Origin: Streptosporangium roseum DSM 43021
GTDB lineage: Bacteria; Actinomycetota; Actinomycetes; Streptosporangiales; Streptosporangiaceae
DNA: 64,000 bases
Reading direction: 5' to 3'
NCBI RefSeq assembly: GCF_000024865.1
Contig: NC_013595.1
Location: 496,001 to 560,000 of the forward strand
Shown here: in pieces, positions 6,968 to 14,420 of the stretch
How the letters are laid out: each line of letters opens with the position of its first letter
Numbering within the stretch: position 1 is the stretch's first letter
Notes under the pieces: model-generated
The model's database searches: none
What the model was told of the DNA's origin: nothing
What the model saw: the letters and a program-made list of their open reading frames with translations, nothing else
Program-made: the position numbers and the translations under genes

Positions 6968-9055
6968 ATGCGGAGGATCGCCGAGGCGCTGCGGGGCGAC
7001 TTCGTGCTCTCCGGCCGTCCCTCCTGGGGATACAGCCTGCTGTGCGCGCTGGGCATCTGCCTCCCGCTGGTGGCCGGCGTCATGCTCGGCCACGTCCCGC
7101 AGGGCGCCGCGATGGCCCTGGGCGGCTATCTCACCGTCTTCGGGGACGCCCCGGGCCTGCCGTACGGCGAGCGCGCCCGCAAGCTGCTCGTCGCCACGCT
7201 CATGGTCACGCTGGGTTCGGGCCTGGGCGCGCTGATCCAGCCGTACCCCTGGGTGGCCGCCGTCGTGGTGGGCCTGGTCGCCATGGCCGGCGGCTACTGG
7301 CCGGTGATCAGCATTTCCTCGGTGCTCTCGGTGGCCCTGACCTATTTCGCCCCGCCGGGCATGAGCGTGCCGGCCCACATGGCGATCACGGCGGCCGGTG
7401 GCCTGCTGATGACGCTGCTCCTCCTGGGGCTCTGGCCGGTGCGCCGCCTCCAGCCGCTCCGCACGGCCTTCGAGGAGGCCGGTACGGCGCTGGCCGACCT
7501 GCTGGAGGCCGCGGGGAGGGCTCCGCTCTCCGACGAGAGCTGGGAGGTGCTGCGCCGCTGTGCCGTCACCGCCCTGGACGACGCGGCCAAAGCCTTCTCC
7601 CTCTACCGGGTCTCGGAGGAGGACGACCGGGCCCTGCAGCGGCTGCTGGCCACGCTGACCCGCATCCTCCACGAGACCGTCGCGCTGCGCGTGCTGCGGG
7701 CGGCGGCCGCGCAGACGGGCGTGGGCACGGACTGGACCGAGGAGCTGCATGAGGCGGCCGGGGCCCTGGCCGGCGCGCTGCGGGAGGCCGTGACGCTCGG
7801 CGGTTCGGCCGGGGTGCCCGCGGCACTGGGCGCCGTCGGGCGGTTCGCCGACCGGGTCGAGGAGATCCGCCGGGCCGCTCACACGGGTGGCGCGCCGCTG
7901 CCGGCGGCCGCGCTGCTCGGGCAGGTCCGCCGGTGCCTGGACCGGATCGGGATGGCGGTGCGGTCGGTGGCGCAGCAGGCGGTCGAGGGGGTCGAGGTCG
8001 GGCCGCGCCTGCCCAGGTTCGGCCGGTTGCGCAAGCCGGTGTTCTCCACGGGCCACCATCCGCTACGGCTGGGCCTGGCGGTGACTTTGGCCATGGTGCT
8101 GATGCTGGTGACCCACGAGCACTACGCCAAGTGGTTCGTGGTGACCGTGATCGTCAGCCTCCGCCCGGCCTACCGCGACACCGTGGAGCGGGTGGTGCTG
8201 CGGACGGCCGGCACGGCGGTGGGCGCGGCGGGGGCGGCGGTGGTGCTGGCGGTCGCGCCCGGCCACTTCTACCTGATCGTGTTCATCGCGGTCTGCGCGG
8301 TGCTGGGATTCGCGTTGCGGGGGGCCAGCTACGGCTACTGGACGATCTTCGCGACGCCGCTGTCGCTGATGCTGTCGGACTTCTCCCTGCCGCTGGACTG
8401 GGGGGCGGCGGCGGTCCGGGTGGCCCTCACGATCGCGGGCGGGGCGCTGGCGCTGCTCTTCGCCCGGTTGCTGTGGCCCCGGGGGCAGCGCGCGAAGCTG
8501 ACCGGCAGGGCCGTGGACATGCTCGGAGAGCACGCGGCGCTGGTGCGGTCGTTGATCGACCAGGACCCCGACGAGGTGCGCGCGAGGCTCTCCTCGGCGT
8601 CCGACGCGGCCGACCGGTTCTCCGACTCCCTGGACCGGCTGGACAAGGAGCCCGGGGGCAGCGCGCCGCAGCGGCTCAGGGACGCCGTGACGGCCGCCAG
8701 GCGGCTACGTGACAACGCCCTGGCGCTGTTCGCCGTGCCGCCGTCCGGGGAGGCGTCCGGGCCCACGGCGGCGGTCCTCGACATGGTCGCCGACCGGCTG
8801 GAGAACGTCGCCGAGGCGGTCGGCACGGAGCGCCCCGAGGCGCCGGCCGACGATCTGGACGGTGTCCTGGACGAGCTCGGCGCGCACGTGGACGTGCTGG
8901 CCGCGCGACGGCTGGACGAGGTGGCCGAGGGGGCGGCCGATCAGATGACCGAGGTGCGCCGCGGGATCATGCACGCCGCCGCCGCGCAGCCGGCCCTGAA
9001 GGGGCTCAGCGCCGAGGCCCTCCGGCTGGCCGCACTCACCGCTCCGCGACGATGA
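6968..9055 (+). CDS. FUSC-family membrane protein (aromatic acid exporter/YccS-like)
   Basis: A 695-residue integral membrane protein with two clusters of hydrophobic helices (roughly residues 20-155 and 365-500), each followed by a long soluble helical region. This is the two-repeat layout of the FUSC superfamily. The segment HYAKWFVVTVIVSLRP followed by YRDTVERVVLRTAGTAVGA is characteristic of the FUSC_2 domain. Family members are proposed exporters of aromatic acids or other small molecules; the substrate is unknown here. ATG at 6968 (MRRIAEALRGDF) was chosen since longer in-frame starts fall in the repeat array. Its 3' end overlaps serB on the other strand by 20 bases. Confidence 0.85.
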   Translation: MRRIAEALRGDFVLSGRPSWGYSLLCALGICLPLVAGVMLGHVPQGAAMALGGYLTVFGDAPGLPYGERARKLLVATLMVTLGSGLGALIQPYPWVAAVVVGLVAMAGGYWPVISISSVLSVALTYFAPPGMSVPAHMAITAAGGLLMTLLLLGLWPVRRLQPLRTAFEEAGTALADLLEAAGRAPLSDESWEVLRRCAVTALDDAAKAFSLYRVSEEDDRALQRLLATLTRILHETVALRVLRAAAAQTGVGTDWTEELHEAAGALAGALREAVTLGGSAGVPAALGAVGRFADRVEEIRRAAHTGGAPLPAAALLGQVRRCLDRIGMAVRSVAQQAVEGVEVGPRLPRFGRLRKPVFSTGHHPLRLGLAVTLAMVLMLVTHEHYAKWFVVTVIVSLRPAYRDTVERVVLRTAGTAVGAAGAAVVLAVAPGHFYLIVFIAVCAVLGFALRGASYGYWTIFATPLSLMLSDFSLPLDWGAAAVRVALTIAGGALALLFARLLWPRGQRAKLTGRAVDMLGEHAALVRSLIDQDPDEVRARLSSASDAADRFSDSLDRLDKEPGGSAPQRLRDAVTAARRLRDNALALFAVPPSGEASGPTAAVLDMVADRLENVAEAVGTERPEAPADDLDGVLDELGAHVDVLAARRLDEVAEGAADQMTEVRRGIMHAAAAQPALKGLSAEALRLAALTAPRR

Positions 9056-10259
9056 CGCCGTCCTCGGCGTCGGCGGCCTCGACCTCGGCGCGCGGGATGC
9101 CGAGCAGGTAGAGGATCGAGTCGAGGTAGGGCACGTTGACCGCGGTGTCGGCGGCCTGGCGGACCACCGGCTTGGCGTTGAACGCGATGCCCAGGCCGGC
9201 CGCCGCGATCATGTCCAGGTCGTTGGCGCCGTCACCGATGGCCACGGTCTGGCTGATCGGGATGCCCGCCTGGCGGGCGAAGCGTTCCAGAGCCCGCGCC
9301 TTGCCGGGGCGGTCGACGATCTCGCCGACGACCCGTCCGGTGAGTACGCCGTCCACGACCTCCAGCGTGTTGGCCGCGGAGTAGTCGATGCCGAGGTCGT
9401 CGACGAGGGCGTCGGTGAGCTGGGTGAACCCGCCGCTGACGATCGCGAACCGGTAGTCGAGCCGCTTGAGCGTCCGCACCAGGGTGCGGGCGCCGGGGGT
9501 GAGGACCAGCTCCTTGCGGACCTTCTCGAAGATCTCCTGGGGGAGGCCCTCCAGCAGCGCGACCCGGCGGCGCAGCGACTCGGCGAAGTCGAGCTCGCCG
9601 CGCATCGCCTCCTCGGTGACCCGGGCGACCTCGTCCAGGCAGCCCGCGTGGGCCGCCAGCAGCTCGATCACCTCGGCCTGGATGAGCGTGGAGTCCACGT
9701 CCATCACGATCAGCCGCTTGGCCCTGCGGTGCAGGCCGGTCCGCTGCACGGCCACGTCGACCCGCTGAGCGTGCGCCTCGATGGCGAGCTCGGCCCGGAG
9801 CGTGTCCGGGTCGGCGCCGGAGACGGCCAGCTCGATGCAGGTCACCGGGTAGTTGGACAGCCGTTCGATCCGGTCGATGTTGGCGCCGGCGGCGGCGATC
9901 CGGCCGGCGATGCCGGCCATCGCGGAGGGCTGCAGCGGCGAGCCGAGCACGGTGACGTGCAGCCGCCCGCGCCGTCGCTTCTCCTGCGGGTCCGAGCCGG
10001 TGGACAGCTCCACCTGCAGCCCCATGTCCTCGGCGGCCCGCTCGACGGCGGTCCACAGGGCGCCTATGGTGCTGCCCGTCCCGGTCGGGGTGTCGCCCGC
10101 GTAGGCGACGAGGACGCCCAGGGTGAGCCGGCCGCGGATGACGACCTGCTCGATGTCGGCGACGACGACGGGGAAGCCGGCCAGCACGGAGAAGAGCCGC
10201 GAGGTGACGCCCGGCCGGTCGGGTCCGGTCAACGTGATCAGAAGCGTGCGCTGGTTCAT
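9036..10259 (-). CDS. serB: phosphoserine phosphatase with N-terminal ACT domains
   Basis: A 407-residue SerB that completes serine synthesis by hydrolysing phosphoserine. The first 170 residues resemble tandem ACT domains (MNQRTLLITLTGPDRPGVTS at the start). The HAD catalytic core follows: IVMDVDSTLIQAE (nucleophile Asp in DxDST) around residue 183, SGGF in the middle, and VAIGDGANDLDMI around 340. The ACT domains suggest feedback control by an amino acid, as in mycobacterial SerB2. It converges on the FUSC gene with a 20-base overlap and is divergent from the acyltransferase pair. Confidence 0.95.
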   Translation of the reverse strand: MNQRTLLITLTGPDRPGVTSRLFSVLAGFPVVVADIEQVVIRGRLTLGVLVAYAGDTPTGTGSTIGALWTAVERAAEDMGLQVELSTGSDPQEKRRRGRLHVTVLGSPLQPSAMAGIAGRIAAAGANIDRIERLSNYPVTCIELAVSGADPDTLRAELAIEAHAQRVDVAVQRTGLHRRAKRLIVMDVDSTLIQAEVIELLAAHAGCLDEVARVTEEAMRGELDFAESLRRRVALLEGLPQEIFEKVRKELVLTPGARTLVRTLKRLDYRFAIVSGGFTQLTDALVDDLGIDYSAANTLEVVDGVLTGRVVGEIVDRPGKARALERFARQAGIPISQTVAIGDGANDLDMIAAAGLGIAFNAKPVVRQAADTAVNVPYLDSILYLLGIPRAEVEAADAEDGVIVAER

Positions 10260-10374
10260 CGGTGTCTACGCTACTTGGCCCCGGAATCGATCGTGAATGT
10301 GGTTCATCATCCGGACGCCTGAAGTTCGCGGTCTCCTCCCGCCCCGCGTCATCTGCGACTGTCTTCATGAAGTC

Positions 10375-11078
10375 ATGACGACCATCCCCGTAGAGCCACG
10401 GGTCGCTCGCTACACGGTCGGGCTGGCCAGGACCGCTGCCGAGATGCGCGAGGCCCAGCGCCTGCGCCACCGGGTTTTCGCCGAGGAGATGGGCGCCCGG
10501 CTGGACACCCCCATCACCGGCCTGGACGTCGATCCGCTCGACGCCTACTGCGACCACCTCCTGGTACGGCGCGGCGACACGGGCGAGGTCGTCGGAACCT
10601 ACCGGCTGCTCACGCCCGGCCGGGCCGACCGGCTCCACTCCGACTCCGAGTTCGATCTGGGCGCGCTGTCCGGGATCCGGGCGGACATGGTCGAGGCGGG
10701 CCGGGCCTGTGTGCATGCCGACCATCGGCGCGGCACCGTGGTCGGGCTGATGTGGGCGGGCATCGCCCGCTACATGCTCGCCGGCGGGTACGGCTGGCTG
10801 GCCGGGTGCTGCTCGGTGCCGGTGGCCGACGCCGCCGGGGTCATGGAGCGGCTGCCGCTCTCCCCGCCGGGCTATCGCGTCACCCCTGGCACGCCGGCCC
10901 CGGCCCCGAGCGGGCCGCGGTGCCCGCCCTGCTGCGGGGCTACATCCGGCTGGGCGCGTGGGTCTGCGGCCCGCCCGCCCACGACCCCGGCTTCGGCACG
11001 GCCGACTTCTTCGTCCTGCTCTCGATGGCCAACATGGACCCCCGCTACCTGCGGCACTTCCTGGGAGCCCCCGCATGA
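10375..11078 (+). pseudogene. GNAT-type N-acyltransferase (OlsB/Acetyltransf_5-like) with a frameshift
   Basis: This resembles the ornithine-acyl-ACP N-acyltransferase/hemolysin family. The 5' two-thirds read from ATG 10375 (MTTIPVEPRVARYTVG) through EMREAQRLRHRVFAEEMG and the conserved VEAGRACVHADHRRG. After GYRVTP the frame is lost near 10880-10890. The expected C-terminus (VPALLRGYIRLGAWVCG, then FGTADFFVLLSMANMDPRYL) continues in the next frame to a stop at 11076-11078. One extra C in the CCCC run there would restore a single frame. It could be a true inactivating mutation, a programmed shift, or a sequencing error at the homopolymer. The restored stop overlaps the plsC start as ATGA, so the pair was built as an operon. 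Confidence 0.8.
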
Positions 11079-11938
11079 ACCCGTGGCTCCCCGTGGCGCC
11101 GTGCATGCCCGCCACCTGCCTCACGCCCGCCGGGCCGAGGGCGTCGTGGCCGCGCCGTACCCTGCGGCTGGTGGCCGTCACGCTGGCGGTCCTCGCCGGG
11201 GCGGCGCTCGCGCTCGTCGCGCGGGGGCTCGGCACGGCGGATCGGGTCCGGCTGGCGGGCGCCTGGTCCCGGCTGGCGCTGCGGGCGCTCGGCGTCCGGG
11301 TGGAGGTGCGGCAGGGCTTCACGTTCATGGCGGGTTCGGCCGCCGGGCTCCGCGTGGTCCCCGTCCCCGAGACGGCCCCGCTGATCGTGGCCAACCACGT
11401 GTCGTGGCTGGATCCGCTCGTCATGTCCGCCGTGCTGCCGTCCCGCCCGCTGGCCAAGGACGAGGTCCGGGGCTGGCCGGTGATCGGCGGGCTGGCGGTG
11501 GGGGCGGGCGCGCTGTTCATCGACAGGGACCGGCTCTCCGCGCTGCCCGAGGCGGTCGGCAGGGTGGCCGGGGCCCTCGGCGAGGGCCATCCGGTGGCGG
11601 TCTTCCCCGAGGGCACCACCTGGTGCGGCCGGGAGATGGGGGCCTTCCGGCCGGCCGTGTTCCAGGCGGCGCTGGACGCCGGTGCCCCGGTGCGGCCGGT
11701 GGCGATCAGGTACCTGGGCCCGGACGGGGCGCAGGCCACCGTGGCCTCCTACGTCGGCGACGACACCCTGCCGGCCTCGATCCGCCGGGTGGCCGCGTTC
11801 CGGAGGCTGACCGTGGAAGTGACGCTGCTGCCCCCGGTCCGGGCCCGTAACCGCAGGTCCCTGGCCTGGGCGGCGGAGTCCTCGATCGCCTCCGTGCTGG
11901 TCGCCCCGCCCGTGCACGGAGTCCGGGCCGCGGCCTGA
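11075..11938 (+). CDS. 1-acyl-sn-glycerol-3-phosphate/lyso-ornithine-lipid acyltransferase (PlsC family)
   Basis: A 287-residue PlsC-family acyltransferase. A hydrophobic N-terminal anchor (about residues 30-55) precedes the catalytic motif NHVSWLDPL (H-x4-D). FPEGTTWC is the glycerophosphate-binding motif and RPVAIRYLG the last conserved block. Pairing with an OlsB-like acyltransferase suggests the second step of ornithine-lipid synthesis (OlsA role); general phospholipid synthesis is the alternative. The start ATG overlaps the stop of the upstream gene by four bases. Its stop codon lies in the first copy of a 59-base tandem duplication (11935-12052). Confidence 0.82.
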   Translation: MNPWLPVAPCMPATCLTPAGPRASWPRRTLRLVAVTLAVLAGAALALVARGLGTADRVRLAGAWSRLALRALGVRVEVRQGFTFMAGSAAGLRVVPVPETAPLIVANHVSWLDPLVMSAVLPSRPLAKDEVRGWPVIGGLAVGAGALFIDRDRLSALPEAVGRVAGALGEGHPVAVFPEGTTWCGREMGAFRPAVFQAALDAGAPVRPVAIRYLGPDGAQATVASYVGDDTLPASIRRVAAFRRLTVEVTLLPPVRARNRRSLAWAAESSIASVLVAPPVHGVRAAA

Positions 11939-12052
11939 GCCGTCCGGAGCCCGGTCCGGCCTGTCAGCGGGGCCCCGAGGTAGGCGCTGTGGTCTGAGCC
12001 GTCCGGAGTCCGGTCCGGTCTGTCAGCGGGGCCCGAGGTAGGCGATGACGGC
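11935..12052. repeat. 59-base tandem duplication spanning two converging gene ends
   Basis: Copy 1 (11935-11993) and copy 2 (11994-12052) both start CTGAGCCGTCCGGAG and continue CTGTCAGCGGGGCC, CGAGGTAGGCG, with a few substitutions and one indel. Copy 1 contains the plsC stop codon; copy 2 contains the last codons and stop of the response regulator gene on the minus strand. It occupies essentially the whole convergent gap. Confidence 0.85.
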
Positions 12053-12703
12053 GGCCACCCGGCGGTGGGTGTCGGGGCTGTTCTCCAGTGCCAGCTTCAG
12101 GAAGATCGAGTTCACGTGTTTCTCGACCGCGGAGACCGACAGGTGCAGGGCGCGGGCGATGCCGCCGTTGGACAGGCCGTGCGCCATCTCCCGCAGCACG
12201 TCCAGCTCCCTGGGCGTCAGCTCGGCGGGCGGCGGCCTGTCGCTCACCCCGCGCTTGGCCAGCAGGCCCTCCACCACCTTGGGGTCGATCACCGAGCCGC
12301 CCACGGCCACCGACCGGATCGCGCCGAGCAGCTCGTCGATGTCCCCGACCCGGTCCTTGAGCAGGTACGCCCGGCCCTCGGTGCCGTCTCTGAACAGGTC
12401 CAGCGCGAACATGGCGTCGGAGAACTGGGAGAGCACCACGACTCCGATGTCCCGCGAGGCCTCCCGGATCCGGTGCGCGGCGTCGATCCCCTCCATGCCC
12501 GCGCGGACCAGCCCGGCCGAGCCGGGCATCCTGATGTCGGTCACCACCACGTCGGGCCGGAGCCGCCGCGCGGCGTCGAGCAGCTCGTCGGCGGTGCCCA
12601 CGGCCGCCACCACCCTGATCTCCCCGGACGTCTCCAGGAGCCTGCGGGTGCCCTCCCGCACCAGGTAGTGGTCCTCGGCCAGGACGACCCTGAGCTCGGT
12701 CAT
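12023..12703 (-). CDS. LuxR/NarL-family response regulator, orphan
   Basis: A 226-residue two-domain regulator. The receiver domain has the acidic pair in LAEDH (residues 10-11), the phosphoacceptor Asp56 in VVVTDIRMPGS and the conserved lysine 116 in YLLKD. An insertion (SAGLVRAGMEG) follows the phosphorylation site. The C-terminal LuxR helix-turn-helix starts at LTPRELDVLREMAHG and contains SVSAVEKHVNSIFLKL. No histidine kinase lies next to it, so its partner and targets are unknown. Its 3' end lies in a tandem duplication. Confidence 0.9.
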   Translation of the reverse strand: MTELRVVLAEDHYLVREGTRRLLETSGEIRVVAAVGTADELLDAARRLRPDVVVTDIRMPGSAGLVRAGMEGIDAAHRIREASRDIGVVVLSQFSDAMFALDLFRDGTEGRAYLLKDRVGDIDELLGAIRSVAVGGSVIDPKVVEGLLAKRGVSDRPPPAELTPRELDVLREMAHGLSNGGIARALHLSVSAVEKHVNSIFLKLALENSPDTHRRVAAVIAYLGPR

Positions 12704-12811
12704 GGGGCCGCGCGATATCCGGAAGTGGTCATAAGGAAGATCTTGCCTGGTGACGGGGCCGGGCGCATATGAGGTTGTCCGCAGGTCTTCCGTCCCGTGT
12801 CCCTACGGAGG

Positions 12812-12955
12812 CCGGAGCGTCCCCGCCCGCCGTGTGCCTCCCCCAGGGACCGGAGTGCCCCCGCCCGCCGGGTGCCTTCCAGGGATCGGAGTGCCCCTCC
12901 GCCCGCCGTGTGCCTCCCACAGGACCGGAGCGTCCCCGCCCGGCCCCGGCGTCCC
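12812..12955. repeat. degenerate 37-38-base tandem repeats
   Basis: About three and a half units, starting near 12812, 12850, 12887 and 12925, built on CCGGAGCGTCCCCGCCCG and CCGTGTGCCTCCC. They fill most of the 318-base gap between the response regulator start and the DUF11 gene end. No gene is supported here on either strand. Confidence 0.75.
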
Positions 12956-12974
12956 CACGTGGTCCGGAAGAGCG

Positions 12975-13009
12975 GAGAGCCCCCGCCCTGCGACAGGACG
13001 GAGGCTCTC
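12975..13009 (-). terminator. terminator of the first DUF11 gene
   Basis: GAGAGCC (12975-12981) pairs with GGCTCTC (13003-13009), and the inner CCGCCCTG and CAGGACGG segments also pair with one G-U. It lies just downstream of the stop codon at 13022 on the minus strand. Confidence 0.65.
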
Positions 13010-13021
13010 ACGGGGGTACGG

Positions 13022-13579
13022 CTAACGCGCGATCCTGGTCTTGATCTTCTTCACGAAGTACCAGCTCTTGAAGCCCATGCGCTCGAACTCGTCGCGGTTG
13101 AGGGTCTCCGCGCCGGTCGGCAGGTCATAGGTGTCGACGCCGAGGATGGCCGTGGCGGTGCCCTTGGACTTCTTGCCGAGCTTCACCACGATCTTGATGC
13201 TCTCGTACTCGCCGACTGCGAGAGCGAGGGGGGACCAGCACCAGTAGCCGTCCTCGTACCAGTCGCACTCGGACCCCTTGGTGGCGTGGACCCGGACGAT
13301 CTTGGAGCCCTTGGGCAACACGCCGCCGAGGTAGTAGGAGTCGGCCTCGTGGGGGCCCGTGTTGGTGGCCTTGATCGTGTAGGAGATCGTCCCGCCGGCC
13401 CGGACCCTGCCCGGCGCCGAGATCCTCACGTCGAAGGAGGAGTAGGGGTCGTCGGCCGTCTTGACGGTCGCGGCGGGGGCCTTGGTGGGAGCGGCCGAGG
13501 CCGGCGCGGCGAGCAGCATCGTGCCCGCGAGCGGAGCGACCAGGGCGAGAGCGGCGATCTTGTAGATCGGGTGGCGCAT
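13022..13579 (-). CDS. secreted DUF11-type protein
   Basis: A 185-residue exported protein. A signal peptide (MRHPIYKIAALALVAP onward) ends at APASAA near residue 30. The mature part has one DUF11-like beta-sandwich (FDVRISAPGRVRAGGTISYT then IKATNTGP) with two cysteines in SECDWYEDGYWCW. No membrane anchor or sorting signal follows. Its function is unknown; DUF11 domains are usually extracellular and often structural. A paralogue of similar layout is encoded 222 bases upstream on the same strand. The leader contains an 8-base-pair hairpin, and the promoter zone is unusually AT-rich. Confidence 0.8.
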   Translation of the reverse strand: MRHPIYKIAALALVAPLAGTMLLAAPASAAPTKAPAATVKTADDPYSSFDVRISAPGRVRAGGTISYTIKATNTGPHEADSYYLGGVLPKGSKIVRVHATKGSECDWYEDGYWCWSPLALAVGEYESIKIVVKLGKKSKGTATAILGVDTYDLPTGAETLNRDEFERMGFKSWYFVKKIKTRIAR

Positions 13580-13603
13580 TTAAACGTCTCCCAGCTGAGG
13601 GGG

Positions 13604-13628
13604 ACGGGGGCGATGCGGATGCCCCCGT
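13604..13628 (-). promoter_or_regulatory. leader hairpin of the first DUF11 gene
   Basis: ACGGGGGC (13604-13611) and GCCCCCGT (13621-13628) form a perfect 8-base stem with a nine-base loop, 25 bases upstream of the start codon, inside the likely 5' untranslated region. Confidence 0.5.
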
Positions 13629-13639
13629 GAAAGTCCGCA

Positions 13640-13695
13640 GCGTTTTATCACACATATTAGTTAAGGCAAAAATCTACCTAAGTAAAGTGATTTAT
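13640..13695 (-). promoter_or_regulatory. AT-rich promoter region of the first DUF11 gene
   Basis: A sharply AT-rich island in GC-rich surroundings, upstream of the minus-strand DUF11 gene. Read on the minus strand it contains TTGCCT and, about 16 bases on, TAAAAC, a plausible -35/-10 pair. The exact start site is inferred, not shown. Confidence 0.45.
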
Positions 13696-13743
13696 CGCGG
13701 AGTGGCCGGGGCGGCGGCCGTACGGAATCGGGCGGGGTTCCCG

Positions 13744-13766
13744 CGCCGGGGCGGCCCGCCCCGGCG
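13744..13766 (-). terminator. terminator of the second DUF11 gene
   Basis: CGCCGGGGCG (13744-13753) pairs perfectly with CGCCCCGGCG (13757-13766) over a three-base loop, about 35 bases beyond the stop codon at 13802 on the minus strand. Confidence 0.65.
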
Positions 13767-13801
13767 GGCCGCCTCCGCGCGCCGGATGCGGGCGCGGATC
13801 G

Positions 13802-14329
13802 TCAGAGGATCCTGGTCTTCACCCGCACGTACTTCAGGTCGGTGCCGACGTCGATGCCGTGGATGTCGAGGGTGTCGAGCCCGCCCGCGGGGACGTCGAT
13901 CGACGCCGAGGCGAACTCGGCCGCCGCGGTGCCCCGCGCGCTGCTCCTCAGCCACACCTTGACCTTGATCGTGACCGATCTGCCCGGCTTCAGGGTGTCG
14001 AGCAGACAGCCCACCTCGCGTCCGTCGGCCTCGCAGATCGAGCCGGAGGGACCGGTGATCCGGACCTTGCGCGCCTGCCGGGGAACGTAGCCCCCGACGT
14101 AGGCGATGTCGGTGGCCCAGTCGCCGGTGTTCCTGGTCCTGAGCGTGTAGGTGATCGTGTCGCCCGCGTAGACCCGGCGCGGGTAGTAGGCGGTCAGCTT
14201 CAGCGGCGACAGCGGTGGGGCCACGTGGGCCGCGGTCGGCGCGGCCGCGGCGGCGTTCGCGCCACCAGGGGTGAGAAGCATGCCTCCCGCCAGGGCGATG
14301 GCGGCGAAGGCGGTCAGGTGCCGGCGCAT
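13802..14329 (-). CDS. secreted DUF11-type protein, paralogue of the neighbour
   Basis: A 175-residue exported protein with a signal peptide (MRRHLTAFAAIALAGGMLL, cleavage probably after GGANA). One DUF11-like domain follows (VYAGDTITYTLRTRNTGDW), with two cysteines (ICEADGREVGC). Its order of features matches the next gene on the strand: signal peptide, short linker, A-G-T-I-Y-T motif, cysteine pair, basic C-terminus ending in a KTRI segment. This suggests a tandem duplication followed by divergence. ATG 14329 was chosen over an upstream start because GGAG lies about seven bases before it and the signal peptide then begins at the N-terminus. Function unknown. Confidence 0.78.
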   Translation of the reverse strand: MRRHLTAFAAIALAGGMLLTPGGANAAAAAPTAAHVAPPLSPLKLTAYYPRRVYAGDTITYTLRTRNTGDWATDIAYVGGYVPRQARKVRITGPSGSICEADGREVGCLLDTLKPGRSVTIKVKVWLRSSARGTAAAEFASASIDVPAGGLDTLDIHGIDVGTDLKYVRVKTRIL

Positions 14330-14420
14330 TTCTTGACTCCAGTCGGAATTCGGTGTTCCCCCGTTGGTTGCCGTGCCCAGCATGGGGCGGCCGACTTGGA
14401 AACCCCTTGCGGCTGACTGG

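Noticed and set aside
3622..7083. An open frame of over 1100 codons on the minus strand opposite hppA and its neighbours
   Set aside because: It is the antisense shadow of real genes in GC-rich codon-biased DNA; its translation is low-complexity (D, G, R, A rich) with no family motif, while the plus strand encodes hppA, a SixA-like phosphatase and the FUSC protein start.
9232..11739. An 835-codon minus-strand frame covering the acyltransferase pair and part of serB
   Set aside because: It crosses genes identified on both strands in other frames and shows no recognisable domain.
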